Assembly: GCF_001435295.1 (NCBI RefSeq)
Contig: NZ_CM003594.1
Span: 248,001 to 312,000, forward strand
Reading direction: 5' to 3'
DNA: 64,000 nucleotides
Source of the DNA: Psychrobacter sp. P11F6
GTDB taxonomy: Bacteria; Pseudomonadota; Gammaproteobacteria; Pseudomonadales; Moraxellaceae
Shown here: positions 1 through 8,805 of the stretch, in pieces
Layout of the letters: each line of letters begins with the position of its first letter
How positions within the stretch are numbered: position 1 is the first letter of the stretch
Notes under the pieces: generated by a model
The model's database searches: none
What the model was told of the DNA's origin: nothing
Seen by the model: only the letters and a program-made list of their open reading frames with translations
Translations under genes and position numbers: made by a program

Positions 1-1
1 T

Positions 2-1618
2 GGTAAAGTGGTAGTCATTGATCCAAGACGCACCGAAACGGCAGATATTGCTAGCGAGCATCATTTTATCCGCCCAGCGACAGATGTCTTACTCTTGCTT
101 GCCATGCTCAATGAAATCTATTTACAAGGTTATGCAGGCAAGGCACGTGCTAACAATAATAGAGCGGCAGCGCTCGCGCCAGAGATTGAGCGCATTGCAG
201 ACTTTGCCAAAGACTATAGCGCCGAGTCCGTTGCTGAGATTACTGGCATTGCGGCAAGCGAGATTAAACGACTCGTCAAAGAGTTTTGCGAAGCAGAAAG
301 CTCGGTCTGCTACGGTCGCATGGGTGTATCGGTGCAAGAGTTTGGCTTATTAAGCCAATATCTAATTATGCTGATTAATATTGTCACAGGTCGCTTGGAT
401 GAAGTGGGTGGTCTAATGTTCCCTAATCCTGCGGTTGATGTGGTCAATAACTCTGGCCCAGGTTATTTAGGTAAGCGTCATAGCCGCGTGAGTAACTTGC
501 CTGATTTTAACGGTGATTATCCAGTGGTGGCAATGGCGGATGAGATGCTGGTAGAAGGGGCAGGACAGTTAAAAGGATTTATGACTGTCGCGGGCAATCC
601 TGTACTCAGCACGCCCAATGGTGAAAAGTTAGATACGGCTTTTGCCAACTTAGACTTTATGGTCGCTATTGACTACTTTGTCACAGAAACCAGCCGTCAT
701 GCGCATATTATTTTGCCGCCAGTATCGCCGCTAGAACGTGACCATTATGATGTTACCTTTAATAATTTCGCCGTTCATAATGTGGCTAAATATTCAAAAG
801 CATTGTTTGCTAAAGAAAAAAACGCCAAACATGATTGGCAAATCTACTTAGAGCTGGCAAAACGCTTGGATAAAAAAGCCGTACTTGCAACCAAAGTTGA
901 ACGTCTATTAATAAAAGTTTTGGGTCCGAAATTTGTGCTTAATCAAGGTCTAAAACGTGGGCCTTATAAGGGTCTCAATCTAAAGCAATTGAAGAAAAAT
1001 CCGCATGGTATTGATTTGGGATCGCTCAAAACCATGCTGCCACAAGCGTTAAAACACAAAGACAAGCAGATTCATCTTAATGTTGATTTTTATCAAGCAG
1101 ATTTAGAGCGGGTGCAGGAGATGATGCAGGACTATGATGACAAGCAAATTCTATTGATTGGTCGTCGTCATGTCCGCAGCAATAATTCGTGGCTGCATAA
1201 CAGCTATCGCTTGGTAAAAGGTAAGCCGCGCTGTACGCTCATGCTGCATCCTGAAACAGCGAAAGAGTACGGTATTGAGGATGGTCAAAACGTGAAAGTA
1301 ACGTCGCGTGTGGGTAGTGTGACGATCGTAGCAGAAGTGACGGATGAGCTGATGCCCAAAGTGGTGAGTATCCCTCATGGGTGGGGTCACGGCCGTAAAG
1401 GTGTGAAGCAAAAGATTGCGCAAGCGCATGCTGGCGTTAGTGTTAACGATTTGACGGACGATACCTTAATCGATCAGCTAAGTGGCAATGCGGCAGTCAA
1501 TGGCGTACCGGTACAACTGCAAGCAATCGCGCCAGAAGTGGTTGATTTGGAGACGACTGACTTGGAGATGGCTGACTCTGATGTTAATTCTGATATTGAA
1601 TCAGGGAGCGCTGCATAA
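2..1618 (+). CDS. Molybdopterin-dependent oxidoreductase (formate dehydrogenase-like), C-terminal part
   Basis: The reading frame is open at the left edge (GKVVVIDPRRTETA), so the N-terminal part with any 4Fe-4S site and the Cys/Sec ligand lies outside the window. About 538 residues remain. IDPRRTETA is typical of the cofactor-binding domain of DMSO reductase-family enzymes. GRRHVRSNNSWLHNS near residue 390 and IPHGWGHG near 460 belong to the C-terminal molybdopterin dinucleotide-binding domain of formate dehydrogenase or BisC-like proteins. The substrate cannot be named without the N-terminus. The last 25 residues are acidic and low in complexity. A strong terminator follows. Family assignment is firm, substrate unknown. 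Confidence 0.85.
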   Translation, partial: GKVVVIDPRRTETADIASEHHFIRPATDVLLLLAMLNEIYLQGYAGKARANNNRAAALAPEIERIADFAKDYSAESVAEITGIAASEIKRLVKEFCEAESSVCYGRMGVSVQEFGLLSQYLIMLINIVTGRLDEVGGLMFPNPAVDVVNNSGPGYLGKRHSRVSNLPDFNGDYPVVAMADEMLVEGAGQLKGFMTVAGNPVLSTPNGEKLDTAFANLDFMVAIDYFVTETSRHAHIILPPVSPLERDHYDVTFNNFAVHNVAKYSKALFAKEKNAKHDWQIYLELAKRLDKKAVLATKVERLLIKVLGPKFVLNQGLKRGPYKGLNLKQLKKNPHGIDLGSLKTMLPQALKHKDKQIHLNVDFYQADLERVQEMMQDYDDKQILLIGRRHVRSNNSWLHNSYRLVKGKPRCTLMLHPETAKEYGIEDGQNVKVTSRVGSVTIVAEVTDELMPKVVSIPHGWGHGRKGVKQKIAQAHAGVSVNDLTDDTLIDQLSGNAAVNGVPVQLQAIAPEVVDLETTDLEMADSDVNSDIESGSAA

Positions 1619-1652
1619 AATAGTTTTAGCATAAAATTTTTTTACAAATAAG

Positions 1653-1680
1653 AAAGGCGCTTATATCAGCGCCTTTTTTT
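1653..1680. terminator. Bidirectional Rho-independent terminator
   Basis: AAAGGCGC (1653-1660) pairs with GCGCCTTT (1669-1676) around an 8-nt loop and is followed by a T run. It lies between the convergent molybdo-oxidoreductase gene and dadA. The A run on the left arm lets it also work on the minus strand. Confidence 0.85.
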
Positions 1681-3004
1681 ACATTTCTAAGCCAACAAAA
1701 TCAAAATCGACTGGCGGTGTCTCACCCTGTATCAATAAGCTGATCGCCTTTGCCGAACCGCAAGCATGGGTCCAACCAAGCGTACCATGACCAGTATTAA
1801 GCCATAAATTATCAAAACTAGCATCCACATTATGACTGCCATGACGGACTTGACCTCTGTGCGCGCGCCCAATTAACGGTACATTAGAAGGTGTCATCGG
1901 ACGTAGTCCTGTCCAATATTGCACAGAATTGGCAATGATACCTTTGGGAAATAACTGCTGCACACGGCGGGTAATGGCAGCACAGCGGGTGCTATTTAAA
2001 TCCAAATTGTAGCCGTTAAATTCTGCCGTTCCAGCGACGCGTAACTTGTCACCAAGGCGTGATGTCACCAGCTTAAACTCATCATCAATGAGACTGACAA
2101 AGGGTGCTAGATGCGGGGCGCGGGGGTTGATTTGATAAGTGGCCGAGTAGCCTTTAGCAGGGAAAATAGGTAGATGAATATGCAGCGGTTTCATGAGCGA
2201 TACGCTATAGCTGCCCAATGCCAGTACATGGCTGTCTGCACTAAAGGTTTGCGCGTTTTCGCCCTTGGGTTTAATGGTAATACTATGGATATGCGGGCGA
2301 GCAGAATGGGCGTCAGTGTTTAACGCCAGAATCTCGGTATCGTATAAAAACTTCACGCCAGCCTCGATGCAGCGCTCGGCTAAGCGCTGGGTAAATAAAT
2401 GGGCATTACCCGATTCATCACGGCTGGTATAAGTCGCACCTTTTAGCTTATGAGCAATAGGGTAAAGCGCAGGCTCTAGGTTTACGGCATTATTGATATC
2501 GATGACATGACGCTCACAGCCTAACGCTTGCATGCGCTCCGTTGGCGCAATGGCGGCATCAAATTCCGCTTGATTGGTATAAAAATGCATAATACCGCGC
2601 GTTTGCTGCTCGTAATCAATACCAATATCAGCACGCAGCTGTTGTAGTGTATCTCGTGAATACAAGCCTAAACGTACCATTTGTACCAGATTGGCATCGG
2701 CTTTATCTGCACGGCATTCTTGCAAAAACTGCATCGCCCACTTAAGCTGTGCCTTATCAGCACGCAAGCGATACAACAGCGGTGCATCCTCGCGAAACAG
2801 CCATTTAAGCGCTTTCATTGGAGCCGCTGGATTGGCCCAAGGGGTTGCGTGCGAGACAGATATTTGCCCACCATTGGCAAATGAGGTCTGCATACCGGCG
2901 GCTGGCTCACGCTCAATGACGGTCACATCGTAGCCTGCTTGGCGAAGATACCATGCGGTGGTCACGCCCACCACGCCCGCTCCGAGTACCGCAATATGGG
3001 TCAT
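1679..3004 (-). CDS. dadA: D-amino acid dehydrogenase (FAD-dependent, DadA family)
   Basis: 441 residues, close to the usual DadA length (about 430). It oxidises D-amino acids, mainly D-alanine, to 2-oxo acids at the inner membrane and passes electrons to the respiratory chain. The N-terminus has the FAD Rossmann motif GAGVVG (residues 8-13) with an acidic residue ending the second strand (VIERE). The C-terminal YWTGLRPMTPSNVPLIGR segment is characteristic of the DAO/DadA fold. It follows ygfZ on the same strand after 74 bp, so the two may be cotranscribed. No alanine racemase (dadX) adjoins it, unlike the classic dadAX operon. Other DAO-family deaminating oxidases are a less likely alternative. 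Confidence 0.88.
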   Translation of the reverse strand: MTHIAVLGAGVVGVTTAWYLRQAGYDVTVIEREPAAGMQTSFANGGQISVSHATPWANPAAPMKALKWLFREDAPLLYRLRADKAQLKWAMQFLQECRADKADANLVQMVRLGLYSRDTLQQLRADIGIDYEQQTRGIMHFYTNQAEFDAAIAPTERMQALGCERHVIDINNAVNLEPALYPIAHKLKGATYTSRDESGNAHLFTQRLAERCIEAGVKFLYDTEILALNTDAHSARPHIHSITIKPKGENAQTFSADSHVLALGSYSVSLMKPLHIHLPIFPAKGYSATYQINPRAPHLAPFVSLIDDEFKLVTSRLGDKLRVAGTAEFNGYNLDLNSTRCAAITRRVQQLFPKGIIANSVQYWTGLRPMTPSNVPLIGRAHRGQVRHGSHNVDASFDNLWLNTGHGTLGWTHACGSAKAISLLIQGETPPVDFDFVGLEM

Positions 3005-3078
3005 AGATTACTCTGCTGCTTTTTTAGTAAAAATGTTTTGAAGAGTACTGCTTATTACGCGTCACTCATCATGTCGTA

Positions 3079-3852
3079 CTATTTTTGACGCGCAACATCG
3101 GCTTGCAGCGCTGGCGGTAAGTCTAATATCGTAAACTCACTATCGGCTAAATGCTCTGGACGGGCAATGACCAATGCTTTAAAACCATTACCATTAATAG
3201 TGTCATCGGCAATCGCATTGACCACCTGAATTTTTTCTAGCTTGTCACCGGCTGCTGGCACGTCACCTGCGCCGCTGACATAATGTAAAAACGCTTTTGG
3301 CGCTGCCTTAAAATAAATACGGGCAATCACTTCTTGACCAAGATAGCAGCCTTTGTCATAGTCCATACCGCCGCGCTGATGCAGACGCAGCTCTTGTGGC
3401 TGAAACAGACCTTGCGTGGCAGCAACTATCCAATAGTTGCCAATGGCAAGACTCGCTTGCATCCATGCTTGGGTATCGGTTGGCGTATTGTGGTCTTCCT
3501 GATGACTAAAAGTTGGCACGTCATCAAGCACGCAAGGATAAATGGGCGCCGGCGTACTGGTGTCAAATTTTGAAAAGGCACCGAACTTTTTTAAATGGGC
3601 TTGAAAAGCCTCAGCGCAATCGGCACTGATAACCACATCATAATGCTTTTCGGCTTGTTTTTTTATCCACAAACCAAAATCAATGCGACCTTTTAGATTA
3701 CTAAGCGCCGTTGCTTGATAACTGAGTCCGAGCTTGGTGACATCAGAGGTTAGCTGCCCCTGCAAGAATTTTTCTGCATCTTCACCTTGAATCGTTAGTT
3801 GAACAAAGTGTGGCAATGTTGATGGGAGGGTCGATACGTTTGATTGAGTCAT
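3079..3852 (-). CDS. ygfZ: YgfZ/GcvT-like folate-binding protein
   Basis: About 257 residues. YgfZ proteins use tetrahydrofolate to help make or repair certain iron-sulfur proteins. The diagnostic signature KGCYLGQE, with the reactive cysteine, is at about residues 167-174, followed by VIARI. The fold resembles the aminomethyltransferase GcvT, but none of its glycine-cleavage partners is nearby. An upstream ATG at 3870 is in frame, but the ATG at 3852 has AGGA eight bases before it and is preferred. It is short for the family (E. coli about 326 residues), mainly through a reduced C-terminal domain. It reads toward dadA. Confidence 0.85.
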   Translation of the reverse strand: MTQSNVSTLPSTLPHFVQLTIQGEDAEKFLQGQLTSDVTKLGLSYQATALSNLKGRIDFGLWIKKQAEKHYDVVISADCAEAFQAHLKKFGAFSKFDTSTPAPIYPCVLDDVPTFSHQEDHNTPTDTQAWMQASLAIGNYWIVAATQGLFQPQELRLHQRGGMDYDKGCYLGQEVIARIYFKAAPKAFLHYVSGAGDVPAAGDKLEKIQVVNAIADDTINGNGFKALVIARPEHLADSEFTILDLPPALQADVARQK

Positions 3853-4101
3853 TATTATTATCCTATTCATAAGTCGCTATCGTTATCAGTAGCCATAGCC
3901 TCAGATATTGTGGTGAATACTGAGTTGTTAAAGTAATTGTTAAAGTAAATATTGAGGTTTTACCATCTAAAGATACATGGTCATCAAACCAAATTTAGTT
4001 AAAGCAGAGTACCACAAAACACTGTGTGATAAAAAACGTCCGCTGTAAGACATGAGTGAATCTATCAATTAGTCACAGCACAGCATTTACAAGCGAAGCG
4101 A

Positions 4102-4131
4102 TTGGTTAAAGCTGGCGAGTTACGGTACAAT
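4102..4131 (+). promoter_or_regulatory. Probable promoter of phnA
   Basis: TTGGTT (4102-4107) and TACAAT (4126-4131) are separated by 18 bp and would start transcription near 4138, about 40 nt before the phnA ATG. The -10 region lies in TTACGGTACAAT, a 12-mer also found upstream of the RDD gene at 17317-17328. Predicted by eye only. Confidence 0.5.
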
Positions 4132-4177
4132 GTTAGCTCTAGAATACACCCAATTTATCACGGCTGACGAGGAAATT

Positions 4178-4531
4178 ATGAGCTTACCCAATTGCCCAAA
4201 ATGCGATGCTGAATATACGTACGAAGATGGTGCGTTACTGGTATGTCCCATGTGTGCTCATGAATGGACTGCGGCTGAAACCGATGCGGCACAAGCTGAA
4301 GAGCAAGACGCGGTCATTCGTGATGCGGTCGGTAATGAGCTGCAAGATGGCGATACCGTCACCGTGATTAAAGACTTAAAAGTCAAAGGCTCATCGATTG
4401 TTATTAAAGTTGGTACCAAAGCAAAAGGTATTCGCCTGCTGCCCGATGCCTCTGATGGTCATGATATTGACTGTAAACTTGATGGCTTTGGGCCAATGAA
4501 GCTTAAATCATCTGTTGTTAAAAAAGCATAA
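4178..4531 (+). CDS. phnA: PhnA/YjdM family zinc-ribbon protein
   Basis: 117 residues, near the E. coli YjdM (PhnA) length of 111. The N-terminus has a zinc ribbon with two CxxC pairs: CPKC at residues 6-9 and CPMC around 24-27, then HEWT. The C-terminal SH3-like domain carries [22 protein letters not shown] and [10 protein letters not shown], all strongly conserved in the family. Despite the name, these proteins are not part of the C-P lyase and their role is unsettled. An ATG at 4130 is in frame but overlaps the likely -10 box. The ATG at 4178 has GAGGAAATT before it and matches the family's MSLPNCPKC start. hemL follows on the same strand. Confidence 0.9.
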   Translation: MSLPNCPKCDAEYTYEDGALLVCPMCAHEWTAAETDAAQAEEQDAVIRDAVGNELQDGDTVTVIKDLKVKGSSIVIKVGTKAKGIRLLPDASDGHDIDCKLDGFGPMKLKSSVVKKA

Positions 4532-4642
4532 ATTATTAAATGTGCTTTAAAAATCTGCTAAGCATTAACAATAAGCCGCAAAATTATTTTTAATAAAATA
4601 AGACAGAACCAATATTAAAGAAATAATAAGTAGAGAATGATT

Positions 4643-5944
4643 ATGAGCACTAAAAACGAACAGCTATTTGCGCAAGCTCGCAAACATATTCCTGGCGGCG
4701 TAAACTCGCCCGTCCGTGCCTTTGCTGGTGTTGGTGGCACGCCTATTTTTATGCACCGTGCTAACGGCAGCAAAATTTATGACACCGAAGACAATGCTTA
4801 CATCGATTATGTCGGCTCTTGGGGTCCAATGATTTTGGGTCATGCGCACCCTAAAGTGATTGATGCCGTTAAAAAAGCGGCTGATGATGGTTTAAGCTTT
4901 GGTACGCCAACGCCGTTTGAAACCACTGTTGCCGATAAAATTTGCGAAATTGTCCCAAGCGTTGAGATGATTCGCATGACTAGCTCCGGTACAGAAGCGA
5001 CCATGAGTGCAATTCGTTTGGCTCGTGGCTATACCCAACGTGACAAAATCGTTAAATTTGAAGGTTGCTATCATGGGCATTCAGACAGCTTATTAGTAAA
5101 AGCAGGTTCGGGCATGCTAGATATTGGCGAGCCAACCTCAAAAGGTGTGCCAGCGGATTTTGCTAAGCACACCATTACCATTCCTTATAATGATCCGCAA
5201 GCGATTAAAGATTGCTTTGAGAAATGGGGCGAAGAAGTCGCCTGCATTATCTTAGAGCCGATCGCTGGCAACATGAATATGGTCATTCCGACCCAAGAAT
5301 TCCATGATACCTTGCGTGCAGAATGTACTGCCAACGGTTCAGTGCTGATCTTTGATGAAGTGATGACGGGCTTCCGTGTTGGTCTGGGCGGCGCACAAGC
5401 ACATTTCGGCATTGATCCTGATTTGACGTGCTTTGGTAAAATCATCGGTGCAGGTCTGCCAGTTGGCGCTTTCGGTGGTAAAAAAGAAGTGATGTCTTGC
5501 ATTGCGCCACTCGGCGGCGTCTATCAAGCTGGCACATTGTCAGGTAATCCACTGGCAATGCGTGCGGGTATCGCGATGTTTGAAGACTTAACCGTAGATG
5601 GTTTTTATGCTGAGTTAGCAGCGAAAGTTGATCGTCTAGTAGACGGTTTTCAAGCGGCGGCTGACAAACACGGCATCAACATGCGTACCAATAAATTGGG
5701 CGGCATGTTTGGCATGTTCTTTGTGAAAGACAATGAGACTGACACGCCAAAGAACTTCGATGACGTGACAGAGTGCGATATGACAGTGTTTAATACGTTC
5801 TTTCACGGCATGCTAGATCGCGGAATTTATTTGGCACCCTCTGCTTATGAAGCAGGCTTTATGTCTATCAAGCATAGCGATGAAGATATTGATGCGTCGA
5901 TTAAAGCTGCTGACGAGATTTTTGCAGAAATGGCAAAAGCGTAA
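4643..5944 (+). CDS. hemL: Glutamate-1-semialdehyde 2,1-aminomutase
   Basis: 433 residues from the ATG at 4643. The enzyme converts glutamate-1-semialdehyde to 5-aminolevulinate with PLP, the second step of the C5 route to haem. [13 protein letters not shown] near the N-terminus, [15 protein letters not shown] near 116, FDEVMTGFR near 239 and [11 protein letters not shown] with the PLP lysine at about 266 are class III aminotransferase hallmarks typical of HemL. Two ATGs lie six bases apart. The GAGA before the first leaves no spacing, so 4643 is preferred over 4637. The preceding pathway enzyme, hemA, is in the same window at 27.8 kb, unlinked. Confidence 0.96.
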   Translation: MSTKNEQLFAQARKHIPGGVNSPVRAFAGVGGTPIFMHRANGSKIYDTEDNAYIDYVGSWGPMILGHAHPKVIDAVKKAADDGLSFGTPTPFETTVADKICEIVPSVEMIRMTSSGTEATMSAIRLARGYTQRDKIVKFEGCYHGHSDSLLVKAGSGMLDIGEPTSKGVPADFAKHTITIPYNDPQAIKDCFEKWGEEVACIILEPIAGNMNMVIPTQEFHDTLRAECTANGSVLIFDEVMTGFRVGLGGAQAHFGIDPDLTCFGKIIGAGLPVGAFGGKKEVMSCIAPLGGVYQAGTLSGNPLAMRAGIAMFEDLTVDGFYAELAAKVDRLVDGFQAAADKHGINMRTNKLGGMFGMFFVKDNETDTPKNFDDVTECDMTVFNTFFHGMLDRGIYLAPSAYEAGFMSIKHSDEDIDASIKAADEIFAEMAKA

Positions 5945-6019
5945 CTGTTTATTCAGGATATTATTTATTCAGAACCTTGTTTATTTAAGACCTTGTTTAA
6001 AATGTATGTACTTACAAGA

Positions 6020-6049
6020 ACCAGTATGAGAGATCATGCTGGTTTTTTT
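6020..6049 (+). terminator. Rho-independent terminator after hemL
   Basis: ACCAGTATGA (6020-6029) pairs with TCATGCTGGT (6034-6043), with one G-U pair and a GAGA loop, followed by six T residues. Confidence 0.85.
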
Positions 6050-6226
6050 GTGCCCAATATTTATCCTTTTGTGATTTTTACTATAAAAGATAAAGATTTT
6101 CTGACGATGATTGCATAAATTAAAAAACTAGGACGAAGACAATTCCTTCTTTGGGTGATTGCAAAATAAACAATAAATTATGCTATTCTGAGATGAATCA
6201 AGACAATTGAGCAAGGACGCCAACTG

Positions 6227-7975
6227 ATGACTACAAGCACTAATGATATACCTAGCAGTAATACGCCACCGTTATGGCAAGCCTCATATGAGAAATATGG
6301 AATAAGAAATAATTTAGATGTATTAGATAACAAGCACAACCTGCTAGATTTGTTGCAACCTAAGATAGATCAGCATAGTGATTCTGTAGCTTTTAGTATG
6401 GGGCCTGCCACCCTTACCTTTGCACAATTGGATATTGCCAGCCGCCGCTTTGCTGCTTTTTTGCAAGCACAAGGAATCAATAAAGGCGACCGTGTCGCTG
6501 TGCAGTTACCCAATATATTGCAGTATGCCGTGGTGTTACTTGGTTGTCTGCGAGCAGGCGCGGTATTGGTGAATGTCAATCCGATGTATACCCATTATGA
6601 ATTGGCGCATCAGCTGACGGATGCTCAAGCTAGTGTGCTGATTGTCCTCGATGGTATGACCTCTGCTTACGATCAGTTAGATGATGCAGTCAAAGCGCAA
6701 CTGTCATTGGTTGTACATTGTTCCGTCAATCCGAATGCTGCACCTGCTGATAACGATATTGCTTTGCTTACCCAACTTGAACCGTCAGCCGATACTACTC
6801 GTCAATTCAATCAAACCAACCAAACCACAGCCGATAATGCTGTAAACTATATCTCAGAGCAGAATATAAGCTTTGCCCATATTATGAGTGCATACCACGC
6901 TGAGCAATATCAGCCTGTTACTATTGAGCGTGAAGATTTAGCTTTATTGCAATATACGGGTGGCACGACCGGCAAGCCAAAAGGCGCGATGCTCACGCAT
7001 TACAATGTCATGGCCAATGTCTGTCAGTGTTATGCGATGTTTGGTCATGCGATTGAAGCGGGTCGTAGCGAGCAGATCAAAATACTCAATCCGTTGCCGC
7101 TTTATCATATCTTCTCATTTACCGTTTGCGGCTTACTAGGCATTTATGGCGGCTGGGAAGACATACTGGTCACCAATCCGCGTGATATCGATGGACTAGT
7201 CAATACCATCGAGCAGCATCGTCCGCATGTCATTCCTTCGGTTAATACCTTATTTATTGGTATGCTGCATCGTCCAAAGTTTACCAACCTTGATTTTAGT
7301 CGCTTGGCACTGTCTATTGGTGGCGGCACAGCAATCATCAAAGCCGTATCTGATCAGTGGCAACAAGTCACTGGTATGATTATCAATGAAGGTTACGGCA
7401 TGTCTGAAACTGCACCAGTTATCTCTTTTAATCCACCTGATATAGATCGTTTCAACGGTAGCGTTGGTCTGCCACTTGCGATGATGGATATTAAAATCAT
7501 TGATGAACAAGGTGCAACTTGTGCAATAGGTACACGGGGCGAGGTTTGTATTAAAGGCCCGCAGGTCATGCGTGGTTATTGGCAACGAGACAATGCAGAT
7601 ACTTTTACAAAGGATGGCTACTTTAAATCAGGTGATATTGGTGTGCTAGATGAACATGGATTTTTGACGCTGGTGGATCGCAAAAAAGACATGATACTGG
7701 TTTCAGGATTTAACGTCTATCCAAACGAAGTGGAAGCGGCATTGACAGAGCATCCGAAAGTACTTGAAGTCGCGGTGGTTGGTATTGTAGATGAGCACAG
7801 CGGCGAGGTACCCAAAGCGTTTGTGGTCAAAAAAGATTCGAGCCTAACGGTAGAAGAGTTACAAAGCTTCGCAAGCGAACGTTTAACAGGTTATAAACGC
7901 CCGCAGTCATACGAGTTTATCGATGAATTGCCCAAAACGGCGGTAGGAAAAATATTACGTAAGTCTTTACGTTAG
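6227..7975 (+). CDS. Long-chain fatty acid-CoA ligase (FadD-type AMP-forming synthetase)
   Basis: 582 residues. It would activate fatty acids to acyl-CoA through an acyl-AMP intermediate, usually at the inner face of the membrane. The AMP-binding P-loop YTGGTTGKPKG is at residues 243-253. GYGMSETAPV near 389, the hinge region SGDIG and VDRKKDMILVSGFNVYPNEV, and the C-terminal catalytic lysine in PKTAVGKILRK complete the ANL-superfamily set. Length and motif spelling fit FadD better than medium- or short-chain ligases. It stands alone between the hemL terminator and a convergent Mpo1-like gene. It may belong to the same fatty-acid use programme as fadH and the second synthetase near 32-36 kb, but this is inference. 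Confidence 0.85.
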   Translation: MTTSTNDIPSSNTPPLWQASYEKYGIRNNLDVLDNKHNLLDLLQPKIDQHSDSVAFSMGPATLTFAQLDIASRRFAAFLQAQGINKGDRVAVQLPNILQYAVVLLGCLRAGAVLVNVNPMYTHYELAHQLTDAQASVLIVLDGMTSAYDQLDDAVKAQLSLVVHCSVNPNAAPADNDIALLTQLEPSADTTRQFNQTNQTTADNAVNYISEQNISFAHIMSAYHAEQYQPVTIEREDLALLQYTGGTTGKPKGAMLTHYNVMANVCQCYAMFGHAIEAGRSEQIKILNPLPLYHIFSFTVCGLLGIYGGWEDILVTNPRDIDGLVNTIEQHRPHVIPSVNTLFIGMLHRPKFTNLDFSRLALSIGGGTAIIKAVSDQWQQVTGMIINEGYGMSETAPVISFNPPDIDRFNGSVGLPLAMMDIKIIDEQGATCAIGTRGEVCIKGPQVMRGYWQRDNADTFTKDGYFKSGDIGVLDEHGFLTLVDRKKDMILVSGFNVYPNEVEAALTEHPKVLEVAVVGIVDEHSGEVPKAFVVKKDSSLTVEELQSFASERLTGYKRPQSYEFIDELPKTAVGKILRKSLR

Positions 7976-7994
7976 TTGGGCTAGTGGCGAGTTA

Positions 7995-8333
7995 TTATCG
8001 TCCGATTTTATCAAATTTACGGTCTTTTAAGCTGAGTCTACCGCGTAGGACATCACTGTACATACGAAAGTCGCTAACAAAGCTTTTTAGCGGGAATTTG
8101 AACGAGGCAGGTTTGTTTTTTTCAAAGAAAAAATGACCGACCCAAGCGCAAGCATATCCAGCAGCGAGGCCTTTGAGTAATGGTTTTGGCGAAGCGGTTT
8201 TGACCGACTTTGCGAGTCCCAATAAGCCAAAGCTACTACCGGCGAAATGTAAGCGGCGGCAAGCCATGTTTTGATGTTCAGCTAAGTAGAAGTCATAAAA
8301 TTTCTGCTTTGTTGGGCTGACGGTTGTCATCAT
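7995..8333 (-). CDS. Mpo1-like (DUF962) small membrane protein
   Basis: 112 residues. FYDFYLAEHQNMACRRLH at the N-terminus and HFFFEKNKPASFKFPLKSF in the second half match the DUF962/Mpo1-like family, whose yeast member is an iron-dependent dioxygenase that alpha-oxidises 2-hydroxy fatty acids. The conserved histidines (H20, H29, H67) fit a metal site. The middle is hydrophobic, consistent with short membrane segments. Function in bacteria is not established. The start ATGATG overlaps the stop of a tiny upstream frame (8330-8404), which suggests coupled translation. Confidence 0.75.
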   Translation of the reverse strand: MMTTVSPTKQKFYDFYLAEHQNMACRRLHFAGSSFGLLGLAKSVKTASPKPLLKGLAAGYACAWVGHFFFEKNKPASFKFPLKSFVSDFRMYSDVLRGRLSLKDRKFDKIGR

Positions 8334-8404
8334 GTTTTTTTAGCATTGCTGACCGCTTGAGTATCGGCGTTTTTGGTAGTGTTTTGTGTGGTCGTTTGAT
8401 TCAT
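8330..8404 (-). CDS. Possible 24-codon leader peptide upstream of the Mpo1-like gene
   Basis: An ATG at 8404 with GGAAGC about eight bases before it opens a 24-codon frame rich in Thr, Asn, Gln and Lys (begins MNQTTTQNTT). Its TGA overlaps the next ATG as ATGA. Arrangement and ribosome site suggest that it is translated and couples to the Mpo1-like gene. It has no recognisable family and could be a chance frame. Confidence 0.35.
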   Translation of the reverse strand: MNQTTTQNTTKNADTQAVSNAKKT

Positions 8405-8805
8405 TTGTTTAGCTTCCTTGCTAATCGTTTATTGAGTATAGATATTAGGGCGAGTCATTAGGGGGCTTTCTGTTTCACTAAAACGGCTAGGCGGTCATTA
8501 AGTAACTGTTATTTATTATAATATTGGTCGTTTTTAATGTAGCAAAACGCTATCCTTAACACAAGCAATGGATATTTATGGCGCATTCGTTATTTTGTGA
8601 ATGATGCGCTTGCTGCTTAATTAGCATTTGGGTCACTTGCCAGTGTTTGGCATAAATGCTTTAATGGCGAAAATTACGTCAAATACGTGAGCCGCTTTGC
8701 GTAAATGGCTCTATTTGGTGCAGCTACGATGTTTATATGACTCAATCGTCTAATTTTTAGCCCATATCCTCCCCCCTTTTATCCAACACGGTAACGATTC
8801 CTCTT
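8405..8805. other. Intergenic stretch between divergent genes
   Basis: About 400 bp with no convincing gene. It separates the minus-strand Mpo1-like gene from plus-strand ppx and must hold both promoters. An imperfect hairpin (GCGCATTC near 8581 with GAATGATGCGC near 8600) is visible; otherwise nothing clear. Confidence 0.5.
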
